The notes under the pieces: generated by a model
What the model saw: only the letters and a program-made list of their open reading frames with translations
Databases searched by the model: none
Told to the model about the DNA's origin: nothing
Part shown: piece after piece, positions 48,027-60,316 of the stretch
Layout of the letters: each line of letters opens with the position of its first letter
Numbering within the stretch: position 1 is the first letter of the stretch
NCBI GenBank assembly: GCA_022393335.1
Contig: JAJEKB010021522.1
Coordinates: 50,615 to 114,614, forward strand
DNA: 64,000 bases
Source: Macrotrachela quadricornifera
Lineage: Eukaryota; Rotifera; Eurotatoria; Philodinida; Philodinidae
Reading direction: 5' to 3'
Position numbers and translations under genes: made by a program

Positions 48027-49510
48027 CTTAAGAGAGGGTTGGTGAAAAGATTACCAACACGAGCATATGGCAAATTTTTAAAACACGATCTGGTTTCATA
48101 AGATGAAAGATCATGTTTGAAAACCTACAAATTCAAAATTTCACCTTATTTCCATTAATTCTTCAAAAGTTATAAAGAGAATACTGTGATATGTCCTTAC
48201 AGCATTGAGTCAAAATATCGGAATTTTCATTTTAGTGGTATTCCATTAATTTCTCCACCAACACTTATATATAATTTTCACTGTGATATTTCAAAAGATG
48301 GAGGATTTTTTGTTCTATCCAATAGTGTATAAACATACTTTCTTCATACCTTCTCAAGTGACCTGAGTCTCGATATATTGAGTAGTCGACTACTTAAAAA
48401 TCGAGTTCTGCTCCAGTGTTTTATACAAAAGAGTATCAAGAATGACTTGTGCTATTATTTTGATTCTAGATTCCGAAAGAGTGTCAAAAGCTGCATTGAA
48501 TGCTATATGTTTCACTATGATAACTCATCAATCTCTGACTAGTATTTAGCAAATTTCAATCGAAAAAGGTTGGGATGTAGTCAAAAACAGTAACATAGTT
48601 GAAACCAATATAAAAAACTGCATCGATTTAAATATGTTTCAGAGTTTTTTTATCAACTTTTTTTTCTTCAAACGTTTACCTGGGGTTCCTGTCAAGATTC
48701 AGCTAAAATATGCATTTAATTACAAAATTATTTGAGCAGTGAAAAACAAGTTCTGAAGTTATAAAAAATTAGTAGAGCATTTAAGGACACATGACTGAAA
48801 TAATGAAACAAGAAAAGTTGACAAAAAATACTCTGAAATATACATAAATCGATGCAGTTTTTTATATTGATTTCAACTATGTTATTGTTTTTGACTATAT
48901 CTCGAACTTTTCCTATTGAAATTTGCTAAATACTAGCCAGAAAAATCTATTAATCTATATGATCTATAGGATTTCATCGAAAAATTAAATATCAAATCAA
49001 TGGGTTGTCAAAGTGAAACATATAGCATTCAATGCAGCTTTTGACGCTCTTTCGAAATCTAGAATCAAAAAAATAGCACAAGTCATTCTTAATACTCTTT
49101 TGCATAAATACTGGGACCGAATTCCATTTTTAAGTAATCGACTACTCAATATATCGAGACTCATCGCACCTGACAAGATATGAAGGAAATATCTTTATAC
49201 ACTGTTTGATAGAAAAAAAATTCTCTATCGTTTGAGATATTATAATAAAACTTAAGTATAAGTGTTGGAGGAGAAATTGATGAAATACCACTAAAAAGAA
49301 TATTCTGATATTTTGACTCAATACCATAGGAACACATCACAGGGTTATCTTTATAACTCTTCAAGAATTAATTTGGAATATGGTGAAATTTTGAATTTGT
49401 AGGTTTTCAAACATGATCTTTCTTTTTATGAAACTAAATCATGTTTTTAAAATTTATCATATGCCCATATTTATCACATTGGGTAGTTTTCTTACGGATC
49501 CTCTCTTAAG
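48027..49510. mobile_element. Snapback element with arms of about 650 bp
   Basis: The left end CTTAAGAGAGGGT and the reverse complement of the right end, CTTAAGAGAGGAT, match. Similarity continues through most of the sequence: GATCATGTTTGAAAACCTAC, CTCGATATATTGAGTAGTCG, GAATGACTTGTGCTATT, TGAATGCTATATGTTTCACT and AAACTGCATCGATTTA all recur inverted. The unpaired centre is only about 150 bp (48670-48830). Neither arm has a long frame. The structure looks like two copies of one sequence joined tail to tail. Confidence 0.75.
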
Positions 49511-50127
49511 CTTTATTTCATATTTTTCTCGAATAAATGTCTATACTTACAGACATTGGAAAACAAATAGTTTTATTGATAATCAAATTTAAGACATCTA
49601 TCATTATGAAATGAAAGCTATAGGTCGGATTTAATTTAAAACAACAGAAGTAGAATGTATTAGAGATAATTTTTAACTTTATTATAAAATTATTACAGTG
49701 ACAAATTACAACATTATGAAAGGCTTTCCAAAAATTAGGGAAAAATAAGTCAACGAAGTTTATGATGTGTCTGAAAAAGTGTCATTTTAGAATATTGACA
49801 TTGGTGCAAATGTCTACACCCTCACCCTCATGAGAGCAACAATAATCAAAAGAATTTGTATTTTCGTATAAAGATATTTTGAAATAGAAGAACTGAATAT
49901 TTGATACCAATTAAATGAAACACAACTTAAAAGAATATATTATCATATTATTTAAGAAAAAGTGGTTAAATTGTTTGAATTATTAAGAAATATATACGTA
50001 GAGTTTCTCTAGAGGATTTTAAAATACTCTAGATTTATAAATAATAAACATCACCATTACATAACATCTTTTTTATTTATGAAAAATTAATAAAATGTTT
50101 GTGACATTGTCATTGAATATATATATA

Positions 50128-51117
50128 CTAAGTTCTTGGTTGTGTTGGATAAGTTCTATCATTCGTAGTTGTGTCATTGCGTCTAATCACTCGATTCCAA
50201 AATGATTTAATAAATTGTTTAAATTCTTTCCGAAATGCTTTTGATGTAACAAAGAAAATATAAAATCTTGAACCAACATTTATATAAAAAAGAAGCGTTG
50301 CAATAGTCAAAATAAAATTTTCTATTCGTGTACGATCAACACTTTTTATTGTACCTATATAAGTTGTTATTGCAATTTCCAAAAGTATAAATGGATATAA
50401 AAATATTGTTATAAGATGAATAAATACTTCAGCAAGAACCATATAAAGTAATTCTTTATCACGACGTTGAACTGTAAGATTTTCTCGTTGATTATTCATT
50501 GAATTATTAAATGGTTGAACACGTAAATGTAATTGTCTCATATTATAATATGTTAAATAACCAAAAATAGCCATAAATATTATTGGAATAAAACAAACAA
50601 ATATTATTAAATAAACATAATGTAATATATAATATAAACCAAATTGACTACATCGTCCACTACTAATTGTTGTTAAAACTGGTATATGAATTGGAAATAT
50701 ATGCCAAAAAAGAAACATTATACACATTAAACATTTTGCAGTTAATGGTTGTGTAAGAATTCGAAAACGAACATTAACTGTTGTTAATAAATAACGATCA
50801 ATACATGCTAACATAATAAAATATCTAGCTGCTTGTCCTAATGTATTTGTTAAATAAAAACGTAATTTACAATAAATAAGCGAACGAGAATTTAAATCAC
50901 CATAATAAATTGTATAGATTGTAGGTGGTATAGCAAATATAAGATAAAGATTATTTATAACAGATGCCCATAATAAATACATTGAACAAGATTTTTGACG
51001 ATGTTTACTAAATAACATTATAATTAAACTATTACCAATTATTCCCAAAACGAATATAATAGATAGTCCATAACGATTTAATTCAGTTTGAATAATTGGT
51101 AATAAATTTGTTGACAT
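50128..51117 (-). CDS. Rhodopsin-like orphan GPCR (paralogue of the one at 46.0 kb)
   Basis: Single-exon receptor of 329 residues starting at a true ATG (MSTNLLPIIQTELNRYGLSI). Helix 1 has GIIGNSLIIMLF, helix 3 ends LACIDRYLLTTVNVRF with an intact DRY, and the third intracellular loop contains TVQRRDKELLYMV. The C-terminal helix ends NVGSRFYIFFVTSKAFRKEF, followed by a polar tail that is about 30 residues longer than in its paralogue. A cysteine before helix 3 (YCKLRFYL) and one in loop 2 (GRCSQFG) can form the disulphide. It acts at the plasma membrane; ligand unknown. It and the receptor at 46.0-46.9 kb point toward each other, which fits an inverted duplication followed by divergence and insertion of mobile DNA between them. 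Confidence 0.88.
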   Translation of the reverse strand: MSTNLLPIIQTELNRYGLSIIFVLGIIGNSLIIMLFSKHRQKSCSMYLLWASVINNLYLIFAIPPTIYTIYYGDLNSRSLIYCKLRFYLTNTLGQAARYFIMLACIDRYLLTTVNVRFRILTQPLTAKCLMCIMFLFWHIFPIHIPVLTTISSGRCSQFGLYYILHYVYLIIFVCFIPIIFMAIFGYLTYYNMRQLHLRVQPFNNSMNNQRENLTVQRRDKELLYMVLAEVFIHLITIFLYPFILLEIAITTYIGTIKSVDRTRIENFILTIATLLFYINVGSRFYIFFVTSKAFRKEFKQFIKSFWNRVIRRNDTTTNDRTYPTQPRT

Positions 51118-52174
51118 TATAATTTTTAATAGTTTTTCTCTTTAAAAAAATAACAATATATACGTATCTTTTTTCTGTACTTGTTATATTAGGAGTTTTA
51201 TGAATAAACCAAATAATTAATATCTTCTTTTTACTTCTATGAGAAAAATGAAAATTTAATAATATATAAAATATACGTCAATGCTCGACTATATTGTTTT
51301 GATGAATCTACAGAAACATAATTAAAACTTTCTTGACAATATCTTCTCAAATTTTCTATGAGTATCAAATAAAAAAGTAACCTAAAGGATTTTTTTTTAT
51401 CTTTTTTTGATACGAACTACATCATGTTTTTTCTATAATAAACTTACAGTATAATAGAAAATTATGATTTAATCAATGGAATATAAATATGAAAAAGATA
51501 TATATCTATTTTAAAAACTGAACAATTAAAATAAATATTTTATTGTTAGATAATGGGATAAATGAAATTTTTATATAGAATAAAAAAATATAAATCAATT
51601 CTACATTTATTTATTAATGTAATTAATGAGATTTATAGAAGAATTTTCAGCAAAAATAACTACGAAAGAATCATTTATTGAATTATGAATGATTTATTAT
51701 TAAATATTACTTAAATACTTAATGTTTACTAGCTAAAATTACATTTTATATAATGTATTGTGGTATAGTAACGTTGTCTATATGATCTATTTCATATTGA
51801 TCTTAATATAAATATGTATGTCAGTGCTGAAATTCAAATCCACGTAAACATATCTCGTATATTTTAATTTGCGCAGTTACAAAAAAATATATTAACTGAC
51901 ATTAATCGACAAATAAATATTTCTATCTTTATCAGTAAATGATCTAGATTTAATTTTGAAAAAAAAGTGATTTGTTTTACAAGAAAATTTTATAATATTT
52001 GAGATGATAAGAGTCTAGATTGCTGAATTTTATAGAAAATAACTTACTACACAAAAATATTGTAATTGTAAATCAAATTTGAATTTGAATCTTATGTATT
52101 TTTTTTTCAAATCAACAGAAAAAAAAAGAATTCGTATAATAAAATAAAAGAAATAAAAAAACGTTTTATTTTCT
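51118..52174. other. Intergenic stretch
   Basis: 5' flank of the GPCR and 3' flank of the first TRNT1-like gene. AT-rich, no gene or clear repeat. Confidence 0.4.
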
Positions 52175-53717
52175 TCATGTATAAAATAAACCTGATTGAA
52201 ATCCATATTCAATTAATTCATCTTTTGTCATTTGAAATTGTTTTAATTTCCATTGCTCTTTCAAACATTTTAGAATACGTGAAAAATTACCTTTTGACAT
52301 TAAACCATTTTGTTGAAGATCAAATGTATTTAAAGGAAATATTGGTATAGACCATTGTTTAATATCATTAATTAAATAAATATAACCTTGATATTTAAGT
52401 AATTCAATAACGTATTGATGTAAAATATTTTGTTGAGTTTGATGACTGTTTAAAATTAATTCTTTATATGAATAAAGTAAATCATTATTATTTAATGGTT
52501 GAATTATATAACGATAATTAAGTAAAAATTGACCAAGATTTTTATGACGTGATGAACATTTAATACGTTTACAAAATGTATCAAACTAAATGATAAATAA
52601 ATAATAAGATTTATTTTTATTTTGTCTTTTTATTTACTTCTTCTTGATTATCAAAAAGCGTAATAAGTAATGTCATTGGTTCTGGTTGATAATTCATACA
52701 TCTTAACCAACGATTTTCTAATTCAAACATTTCTACAGATGATTCAGGTAAACCTTTTTTAAAAGAAAAATAAATAAAATAAATAAAAAACACCTTTGCG
52801 CACCCAATATTGGGGCTAATTTTTGTTCAAGAATTGTTCGCATTATATGTCCAGCAAAACGATCACGAAGAATAAGTTTTAATTCACTCCATATCTTTTC
52901 ACCAGGAACATCTAAGAATTATATTTAATCTATTTATTAAATTAAAATAAATATTTATACCTATTAAACTTGTACCACATGTTTGAATAGCTTTTAATAT
53001 ATCAATATCATGAGCATATGGTTCAGGTGATAGACGACCGAAAAATCTATAAATGAAAAGTAAATTTTTGTTTTGTTATGAAAATATGTTTATTTCACCG
53101 AAAATAACGTAAAATTCGAATAGGATTTTCTTGTAATCGTTTAATAATATTTCCATTAAAACGAATTTGATTCATTTTTAAATCATCAATTCCATTTGTA
53201 TAATCATATATAATTCCATGTTCATCCATTGATAAACTATTTATAGATAAATCTCTTTGTTGTGCATCAATATTCCAATTATCAGTAAATTCAACATGTA
53301 CATCTTTACCATGACGAATAATAGATTGTTTTAAAGTTGTTATTTGAAATGTTTTCTATAAAAACAAAACAAAACAAAAAAAAATATATATATTTTTTAA
53401 ACAATATTATTTTAACTTACTCGTACAGTTGTACCAACAATAAATGTTAATGTTCCAAAATGTTCAGCACGTGTATAAACAAGTTCAATATTTGAATCAC
53501 CTTGAATTAGTTTTAACATATCATTTGTTGTTGCTGTTGTTGCTAAATCAATATCATGTGGTGTAACACCAAGTAATATATCTCGAACAGCTCCACCAAC
53601 AAGTCGAATTGAATAATTATATTCATTAAATAATGAAAAAAGATAGATTAATTGTGATGAAAATAAATGTTTAAATTCATTTTCATTTAATTGATAACAA
53701 CGAAGTATTGATGACAT
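52175..53717 (-). CDS. CCA tRNA nucleotidyltransferase paralogue, diverged copy
   Basis: Exons at 53717-53412, 53355-53099, about 53047-52963, about 52911-52803, then 52753 to about 52640 and 52588-52175, giving roughly 400 residues. Motif A is complete: [20 protein letters not shown] keeps GG, the RD and the DxD that binds the two catalytic metal ions. The template region reads DAQQRDLSINSL where the usual form is RRDLTIN, and FQITTLK replaces EITTLR. The helical segment NPIRILRYFRFFGRL and motif D-like PGEKIWSELKLILRDRF are present. The C-terminus (ELLKYQGYIYLINDIKQWSI) is recognisable, but the DPLKPY segment of the other copy is lost. The enzyme family adds CCA to tRNA 3' ends in cytosol and mitochondria. 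Because the copy is intact but altered around the nucleotide pocket, it may have a partial or new specificity (inference). Confidence 0.82.
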
Positions 53718-56700
53718 GATCTAAAACTAATAAATAAATAAATATAAATTACGAATAAGTCATTCATTCCTTTTGTTAAACTAAATCACGTTCTGATATA
53801 ACATACATGATAAGAAAGAATAAATTATTTTTATACGATTAAAATTACCCAAAACTAAAAATAAGATAAAATTAGAGTTTTTTATTTATAAAAAAAACTA
53901 GTTTTCAACATCTTTGATTAATATTCAATTATCATTTTTGCACTATTAATGAATCATTCTAATCATTTATTTTATTTTTAATCATAAGAAAATAAATCTA
54001 AATGAAGAATCGATATGAGAGGCACTTTCTATAACATGAAAAATATCTATTAAAAATGAAAATTCTTTTATTCTTTCTATCAAAATCATAAAGCATATTA
54101 TTGCATTAGATATTATATAATATATTTGAATTAAAATATTCAAAATTAAAACTGTAATGAATCAGAAACTAAAATGTGAAGGTTTTTTTTATGTCCATCT
54201 CATGGAAAAATTTTCTTTAAGTCAAATTTTCACGGATTTGACATTTCGCCTTCAGCCTCGAATATTGATAGATACACACCTGAAGCAGAAAAACAGAAAT
54301 TAAGGAAAGTACATACGTAAAATTTTGCTATAAAACATTAGAAGATTCATTATGAAATCCTAAAAACCATTCTGTATTTTAGTTTGTGTCGAAAAAACAT
54401 CTGAAAATGATCTAACAATGAAAATGTATAATTTTCAAATAATTGATCATGATTTTAAAATACTAAATTGTATGCAGCCAGAATAAGCATGATTTCGATA
54501 TATAATAGTTGGACTATAAAAAACGGAATACTTCTATTTTTTTTTTCGAAATTAGAAAGGCATTCCAAATATTTTAGGCTATTCTCAATGGTCAGAGCAT
54601 TCTTTGCACTTTGCAAAAGTCTCTAATTTTTTTCCCGATAAATATATTTTTATCAGCGAAAAATTGAAAAAATTAAGTAGTATTTAATCGCTCATCTTTA
54701 ATACCTAATATATTTTTTGAGTATCGATCGATTTATGTAGATTTGTGTACGTAAATCAGGTCAAGAAATCCAATATCGAAGTACTTAAATTATATGATGA
54801 AGAACAGCTATTGCCACTGATGAAGTAGTTGTACCTATTCGCAAACTGTGATCATTGTAAGAATTGGTTTGAATATCTTATATCGCAGCAACAAATTTAT
54901 CAACTTTACACTAAACACTCTACACATCAATCATTGATTAGATGATAATAGGGAGAAAGCAGAATCATTCCCCGTATTACTTCGAATACGGACAAATTTA
55001 CTCAAATGTAAACGATGTGTATCGTGAAGAGTCATCATATTATAGTAAATTACTTGGATTTATATTAAAATAAAATATATCTGTCGATAAATGTTTATTG
55101 TTTGCTCATATGATATCATGCATCAAAAGACAAACGAATCTAAGTGCATTTATAAAATGTTATTTGGATATTCGTTTTTAATTTTGATCTTTATATATAT
55201 CTTATCTGGATAAAATATATGTTAAAAGAGTTTTGAATATATTTTAGTTCTTTTTATAGTGTGAACGCTATCATATCTACATATTTTCACATTTTCTTTT
55301 AGCTCTGTATTTGGTTTCAAGTAGGATGAATATTTCTTTTATTGCACAATAGTTTTTTAATCTTTGGCTGTTATTTTAGTCAATGACATATGTTGATTTG
55401 TCAATCATTATCAAAATCATCTAATACTTTAATGTATCATCATACGAAACCATGCGAATACTTTCACTGCTCCTAAGATCTTCAAACTAAACAATAGAGT
55501 TTATCGTGCAAAGACTTCGTTATCATCTACTCTTTCATTCGATGAATCATCCTCAGGATTGTTAGTCAACCACTAAAATGCTGATAAATATCATAAAATA
55601 CGATGATTGATAACAGAACGCAAACAATCAAGCATGTATCCGAAGAAAAACTAATTTCTATCGCATAAAATCGTATAATTCGATGAGCAATGAACATGTG
55701 TGATGATCTAGATTTTCCTCAATACTCTTTGATTTAAATTATGAAGAATGTTTCACAAAGAAAATAAATTTTTCTTTCGAATGGAATCAATGAATTTAAG
55801 TGAATTCTGTCGAATGAAGAGAATATTTCCTAATACGTTCTTTTTTTGTACAATGAAAGTAGTTAATTGATAACACAAGCAGTTCTGTGACGAAATGATT
55901 TTTCATTTACCTTCTGATCTCTGATAAGATATAAATCTACCTGATCTATTTCTTTTGCACAAAATGACTTTTAATAGAGGTTACGGAGACATTTGAATCG
56001 TGTTACTTTCTATTTTAACCTTTTCGGGGCGATGGGATTCTCCATAGGGCAGTCCAAAAGCTCGTTTATCGTAGAAAAAATTGAATGTCTCTGCCATGTT
56101 TGAATCAAAGGAGCTAATTCTTTTACTGCTTATAAAGGAATATTTACAGTCCATATCGATAAGAGAAACGCTGATAAAAGTTGTTCTGAAGTACTATAGT
56201 TGCTACAAATAAACAATCAAGATTGTTCTTTTTTGATATTGCTTTGTGTACTAAGAAAAAGATTCGCTTAGGAAAAAATTTGTCTCTTGCTAAATAAATC
56301 ATTCTTTAGCTTCAAATGAATAATACCTCATCGTATTAACAAAGAAACGAAAATAGTCATCAATAGTATCAAGTATTTCAGTAAATATTGCATTGCTGTT
56401 ACATCTGGAACAGAAATACGTTAAATATATAACATTGTATCTTCTCTAAAATTTTGTAATGAGAATTTAAAAAGTACTCTTTAGAATATCTATATGAAAA
56501 TAGATCGACTCACAAATCTCCTTTATTTCATCAATCATCATTATATCAATCTTATTAATAATTTAAGAGATTAGCTAACTTGTTTATTAATTGTATAAAT
56601 CGAAAGGCAGTAACGAGATTGTATTCATTATTATAATTAGAACTATTAATTGAACAAAATTAGACTTCAATTCCATCCAGTGTTTTTCTTGTATATAAAA

Positions 56701-56797
56701 TAAAAATATCGAAAAAAAAACATAACATTAAGATTTTCTTTACATAAGTATATTATGGTATAAAACCATCATACGGTGATGATTAATTAATACCTTA
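53718..56797. other. Intergenic region between the two TRNT1 paralogues
   Basis: 3.1 kb of AT-rich sequence without supportable genes. Nothing resembling a decayed third TRNT1 copy was seen. The right part is the 3' flank of the second copy. Confidence 0.4.
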
Positions 56798-59700
56798 TTA
56801 TTTCTGTTTACGTTTTTTCGTATGAGAAGAATTCGATACTGATGAATTTGTATCTGTTGATATTGTGTCATTTGTATTTGATAAATTTGCTAATATATTT
56901 GGCAATACTTCATCAATTAATTGACTATCTGTAGCTTGAAAATGTGATTTTTTCCATTCTTCTCGAAGTTCATTAAGTATTAATTTATACTTAGGTCCTT
57001 GTTTAATACCTTTGGATGCAAGCATATCACCGGTAACTGGAAAACGTGGTAATGTCCATTCGGAAAATTGTTTGGCTTCTTCCAAATAATGTTGATATTT
57101 AAGTAATTCAACTATTTTTTCTTTTGCAGTTGGATCTTGTATAATTAATTCGACAAGTAGATCTTTATATGGTTTTAATGGATCAATAGAAGAGGAGTCA
57201 AGAATAGATATTGAATCACGATTAGTAATTATTAATTGTGCTAGACGACGACAATCATTAGAATATTTCATACGTTGTTCAAATTTTCCTATCTAAAAAT
57301 TCAATATTTAAATAAAATAAATATGATTTATTTATTTAATAGACATATAAGAATTGATGCAGAAGTCTTGGCACAAATATTGAACTAGGCGAGTAGTTTC
57401 AAATTCATGGTTTTTTAAGAGCCGTGACCGTGATGGATCAAGTGTGAAAGTTTGAGCTCGATTGATTAACGTATATGGGAAATATGTTTAAATTGCAAAA
57501 ATCATATTATAGCAAAAGGACACAAAAGTTATGAGACATTTTTCTCTCACAATTTGTTTTTTTGAAATATGCATTTTTTAATCTACAGACTTTGTTCTAT
57601 CTGACATTCTAACACCTTTTGCAAGCTCGCAATCTAGCTCAATAATTTTGTCAAGACCTTTGCATTAGTTCTTATTATAATTGTAGTCTAAACTTACTTC
57701 ATTCATATCACGAAAAAGTTTTGTTAAAATAGTAATAGCATGTGGTTTATCATCATGGCACTGTCGCCAATGATCTTCTATTTGATTGGTATCAATATTA
57801 GATGGAATACCTTTAATTAAATTCAAATATATATGATATTCAAAATAAAAACAAAAAAATAATTCTATCTTACCAAGATATTGTCCAATATCTTGTTCAA
57901 GCATAACTTTTAATACAGGACCAGCATTTCTACCTTCTGCAATACGTTGTAATTCAATCCATAGACGTTCACCAGCAATACCTATATAAAATAAAATAAA
58001 ATTTATATTTCACTAGAGGAGGTACCCACTGAAAAGAGAATATGGTTAATGTTTTGCATCTTCCACCCGACTTTTTCTGCTGCATATAACACGTCTTTTA
58101 CAAGACATCCCCGCTATGGCTGAGCCATCTGCAACAGAAATTTTCCCGTCACACTTGAAACCTCTAGGACAGAACTTTTACCGGTATGCGTCAGATATCT
58201 TTAACAAGATTGTTCCTGTTATGCGTTAGGTATTCGCCATAGAACTCTGCTCGCTGTGTGTAATACCTATTTCATAGGCCCTTTTTCACCGTACCTGGAA
58301 CCTCTACTACAGAGCTTTTTCCCGCCGTGCGTGGGGTATCTTTCACAGAGCTTTCCCGCCGTGCATCAAACAACTTCAGTGGGATTCTTCTCATCGGGCT
58401 CAAACTGACATCCTCACTCGCATCCACTTTGGACACGATCACTCTCAAAATTGCATTGAACTGCGTCATTTGATTAAAAAGTGAATAAAATCAAAGTCTC
58501 TTATAACTTGGATGAAGTTTCACGCACGCCTTTCTTCCTCACCCCCAATCAATCTGCCGACTTTCCTTAGCGCACTCAAGGAACTGATGCAGATAGTTCC
58601 GTGACGCTATCTCTCACGATGACTAAATGCATAGCGAACAGGCTCATCAGAATCTCGATCTGTATTGATCGGGATGAAATTTCACCCAGTCCTTTCCACG
58701 CACCCTATTTGGTGGTTCCAACCTCAAGCTGACTTTCCTCAAAAGCTAAGGAAGTAGTGTGGAAACTTTTGTGTCGCTAGCTATCACACGGACTGAATGC
58801 ATAGCGAACAACAGACAAACGTTCTTCTTTAAATATATAGATACGTCATCGTTGTGAGTCAAGAAAAACAACAAATACGTTGTTTCTGTGAGTCATAGAA
58901 AACTAATGGATACACTATAGCTGTAAATCAAGGAAACACTTGTATACATTTTTTTCTCTTATAATCTATTAGAAACCTTCGATTTTCACATTTAGACCAA
59001 AGAACATCGATATGAAATGATTAATCTTAGAATCATCACAAATTCGCTAAATTTCTGAAAAATCCATGCACATTTCATTGCCATATGACTTGGGTGAAAC
59101 TTCACCCAAACACCCCCATCCCACTCCTATTAATGGTAACAGTACTCTCTAAAATTACCGCTGGACTCAGAAAGGCATCGTGGAAATTTGGTAGTGTTAG
59201 CTAAGACACTACTATCTGGGTGAGATTTCATCCACACCCTCACACTCTCGATGGGTGACCCCGCTATGACCTTCCTCCGAGTCTGAGAATGCACCATGAA
59301 AAGTTTGGTGACGCTAGCTAGTACAGGGACCGAATGCATAACGAACAGACAGACAGACATTCTTCTTTATATATATAGATTAAATTTTTATTATACCTTG
59401 TAAACCATGAGCATTTTCTTTAATTGCTTTTAATGTTTGTTCATCATGTATAGCATTATCACGTGCTAAACGACCAAAAAATCTGTTCAAATAAGTAAAA
59501 ATAAATTAAAAATAATATTTATAATTTATAAAATATTTACCGAAAATATCTAAGAATACGAAGATAATCTTCACGGATACGTTGAACAGGATCACCGACA
59601 AAACGAATGCGACGTTGACTAATATCATCAATACCATTAAAATAATCATGCACTGTTCCTTCTAAATCTGAAGAACAAAATTTCTATAATCATTAAATTT

Positions 59701-60143
59701 TTTTCTGAAAAATAAAGAAGAGAAACTAACTAACCAAGAAAAAGTGCATTAATTGTTAGATCTCGTCTATTAGCATCTAATTGCCAATCTTGTGTATATT
59801 CAACAACAGCATGTCTACCATCTGTAGTAACATCAATTCTTAATGTTGTTATTTCAAAATTTTCTATATCATCTACTCGAGCTGTTATTGTTCCATGTTT
59901 TTCACCATTAGCATTAATCATTCGAATATTTGCTTTATTTAACATATCTTTAACTTGTTCAGGTGTTGCTGTTGTAGCAAAATCAACATCATGTGGAACA
60001 ATACCCATTAAAATATCTCGTACGGCACCACCAGCAACACGTATTTCATATTGATTAGCTTTAAATAATTCAGCTAATTTTAATAATGATGGAGTTAATA
60101 AAGATCGATATTCAGGTGTATCTATTTTTTGTGTAATCAACAT
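56798..60143 (-). CDS. TRNT1: CCA tRNA nucleotidyltransferase (TRNT1)
   Basis: Six exons: 60143-59733, about 59668-59542, about 59483-59396, about 57981-57886, 57812-57704 and about 57291-56798. It adds C, C and A to tRNA 3' ends. Motif [21 protein letters not shown] has the metal-binding Dx[18 protein letters not shown] and [13 protein letters not shown] are the canonical flexible loop and template motifs; [17 protein letters not shown] and [14 protein letters not shown] follow. The C-terminus has [16 protein letters not shown] and [13 protein letters not shown], like human TRNT1, then an extra Ser/Thr-rich tail ending KKRKQK, possibly a nuclear localisation signal. The start is the first ATG of the frame ([14 protein letters not shown]); a mitochondrial presequence would need a start upstream. 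Introns 3 (1.4 kb) and 5 carry repeats and a MITE. It follows MRPL11 by 173 bp. Confidence 0.92.
57347..57675. mobile_element. MITE-like element of about 330 bp in a TRNT1 intron
   Basis: The left end ATAAGAATTGATGCAGAAGT and the reverse complement of the right end, ATAAGAACTAATGCAAAGGT, match, and similarity continues through CTTGNCAMAA and ATTGARCTAG, giving imperfect terminal repeats of about 50 bp. No coding capacity. It accounts for most of the last intron. Confidence 0.6.
58015..59380. repeat. Repeat-rich insertion in TRNT1 intron 3
   Basis: Three kinds of diverged repeat occur. (1) Units around CCGTNNNGCGTNNGGTATCTTT between 58145 and 58380. (2) TGGRTGAARTTTCACNCA followed by a C-rich string, at 58510, 58671, 59091 and 59218. 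(3) GACGCTAGCTA...GAATGCATAGCGAACA followed by GACAGACA and TTCTTCTTTATATATATAGAT-like ends, near 58632, 58801 and 59336. GC content exceeds the surroundings. This resembles the tail of a short non-autonomous element present in several partial copies. No transposase or reverse transcriptase is seen. Confidence 0.55.
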
Positions 60144-60316
60144 GTTGTCATATGCGAAAAGAAAAATAAAAATAAATGCTTTGCAATTTAGAATGATGAC
60201 ATATATAGTAATACGATCTAGAAAATATGTCAAAACAAAAGGAAAAAACAGAACTTACAAAAAAATAAAGAACACGATGCAATTACTACAAAACAGAACG
60301 AAAAAAAAACACGTCA

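Larger units (their letters stand above)
46890..50127. other. Convergent intergenic region with two inverted-repeat elements
   Basis: Between two convergent paralogous GPCR genes. It contains the 469-bp element at 47356-47824 and the 1.48-kb snapback element at 48027-49510. No coding sequence is supported; open frames near 49142-49364 fall inside the snapback arm. Confidence 0.5.
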
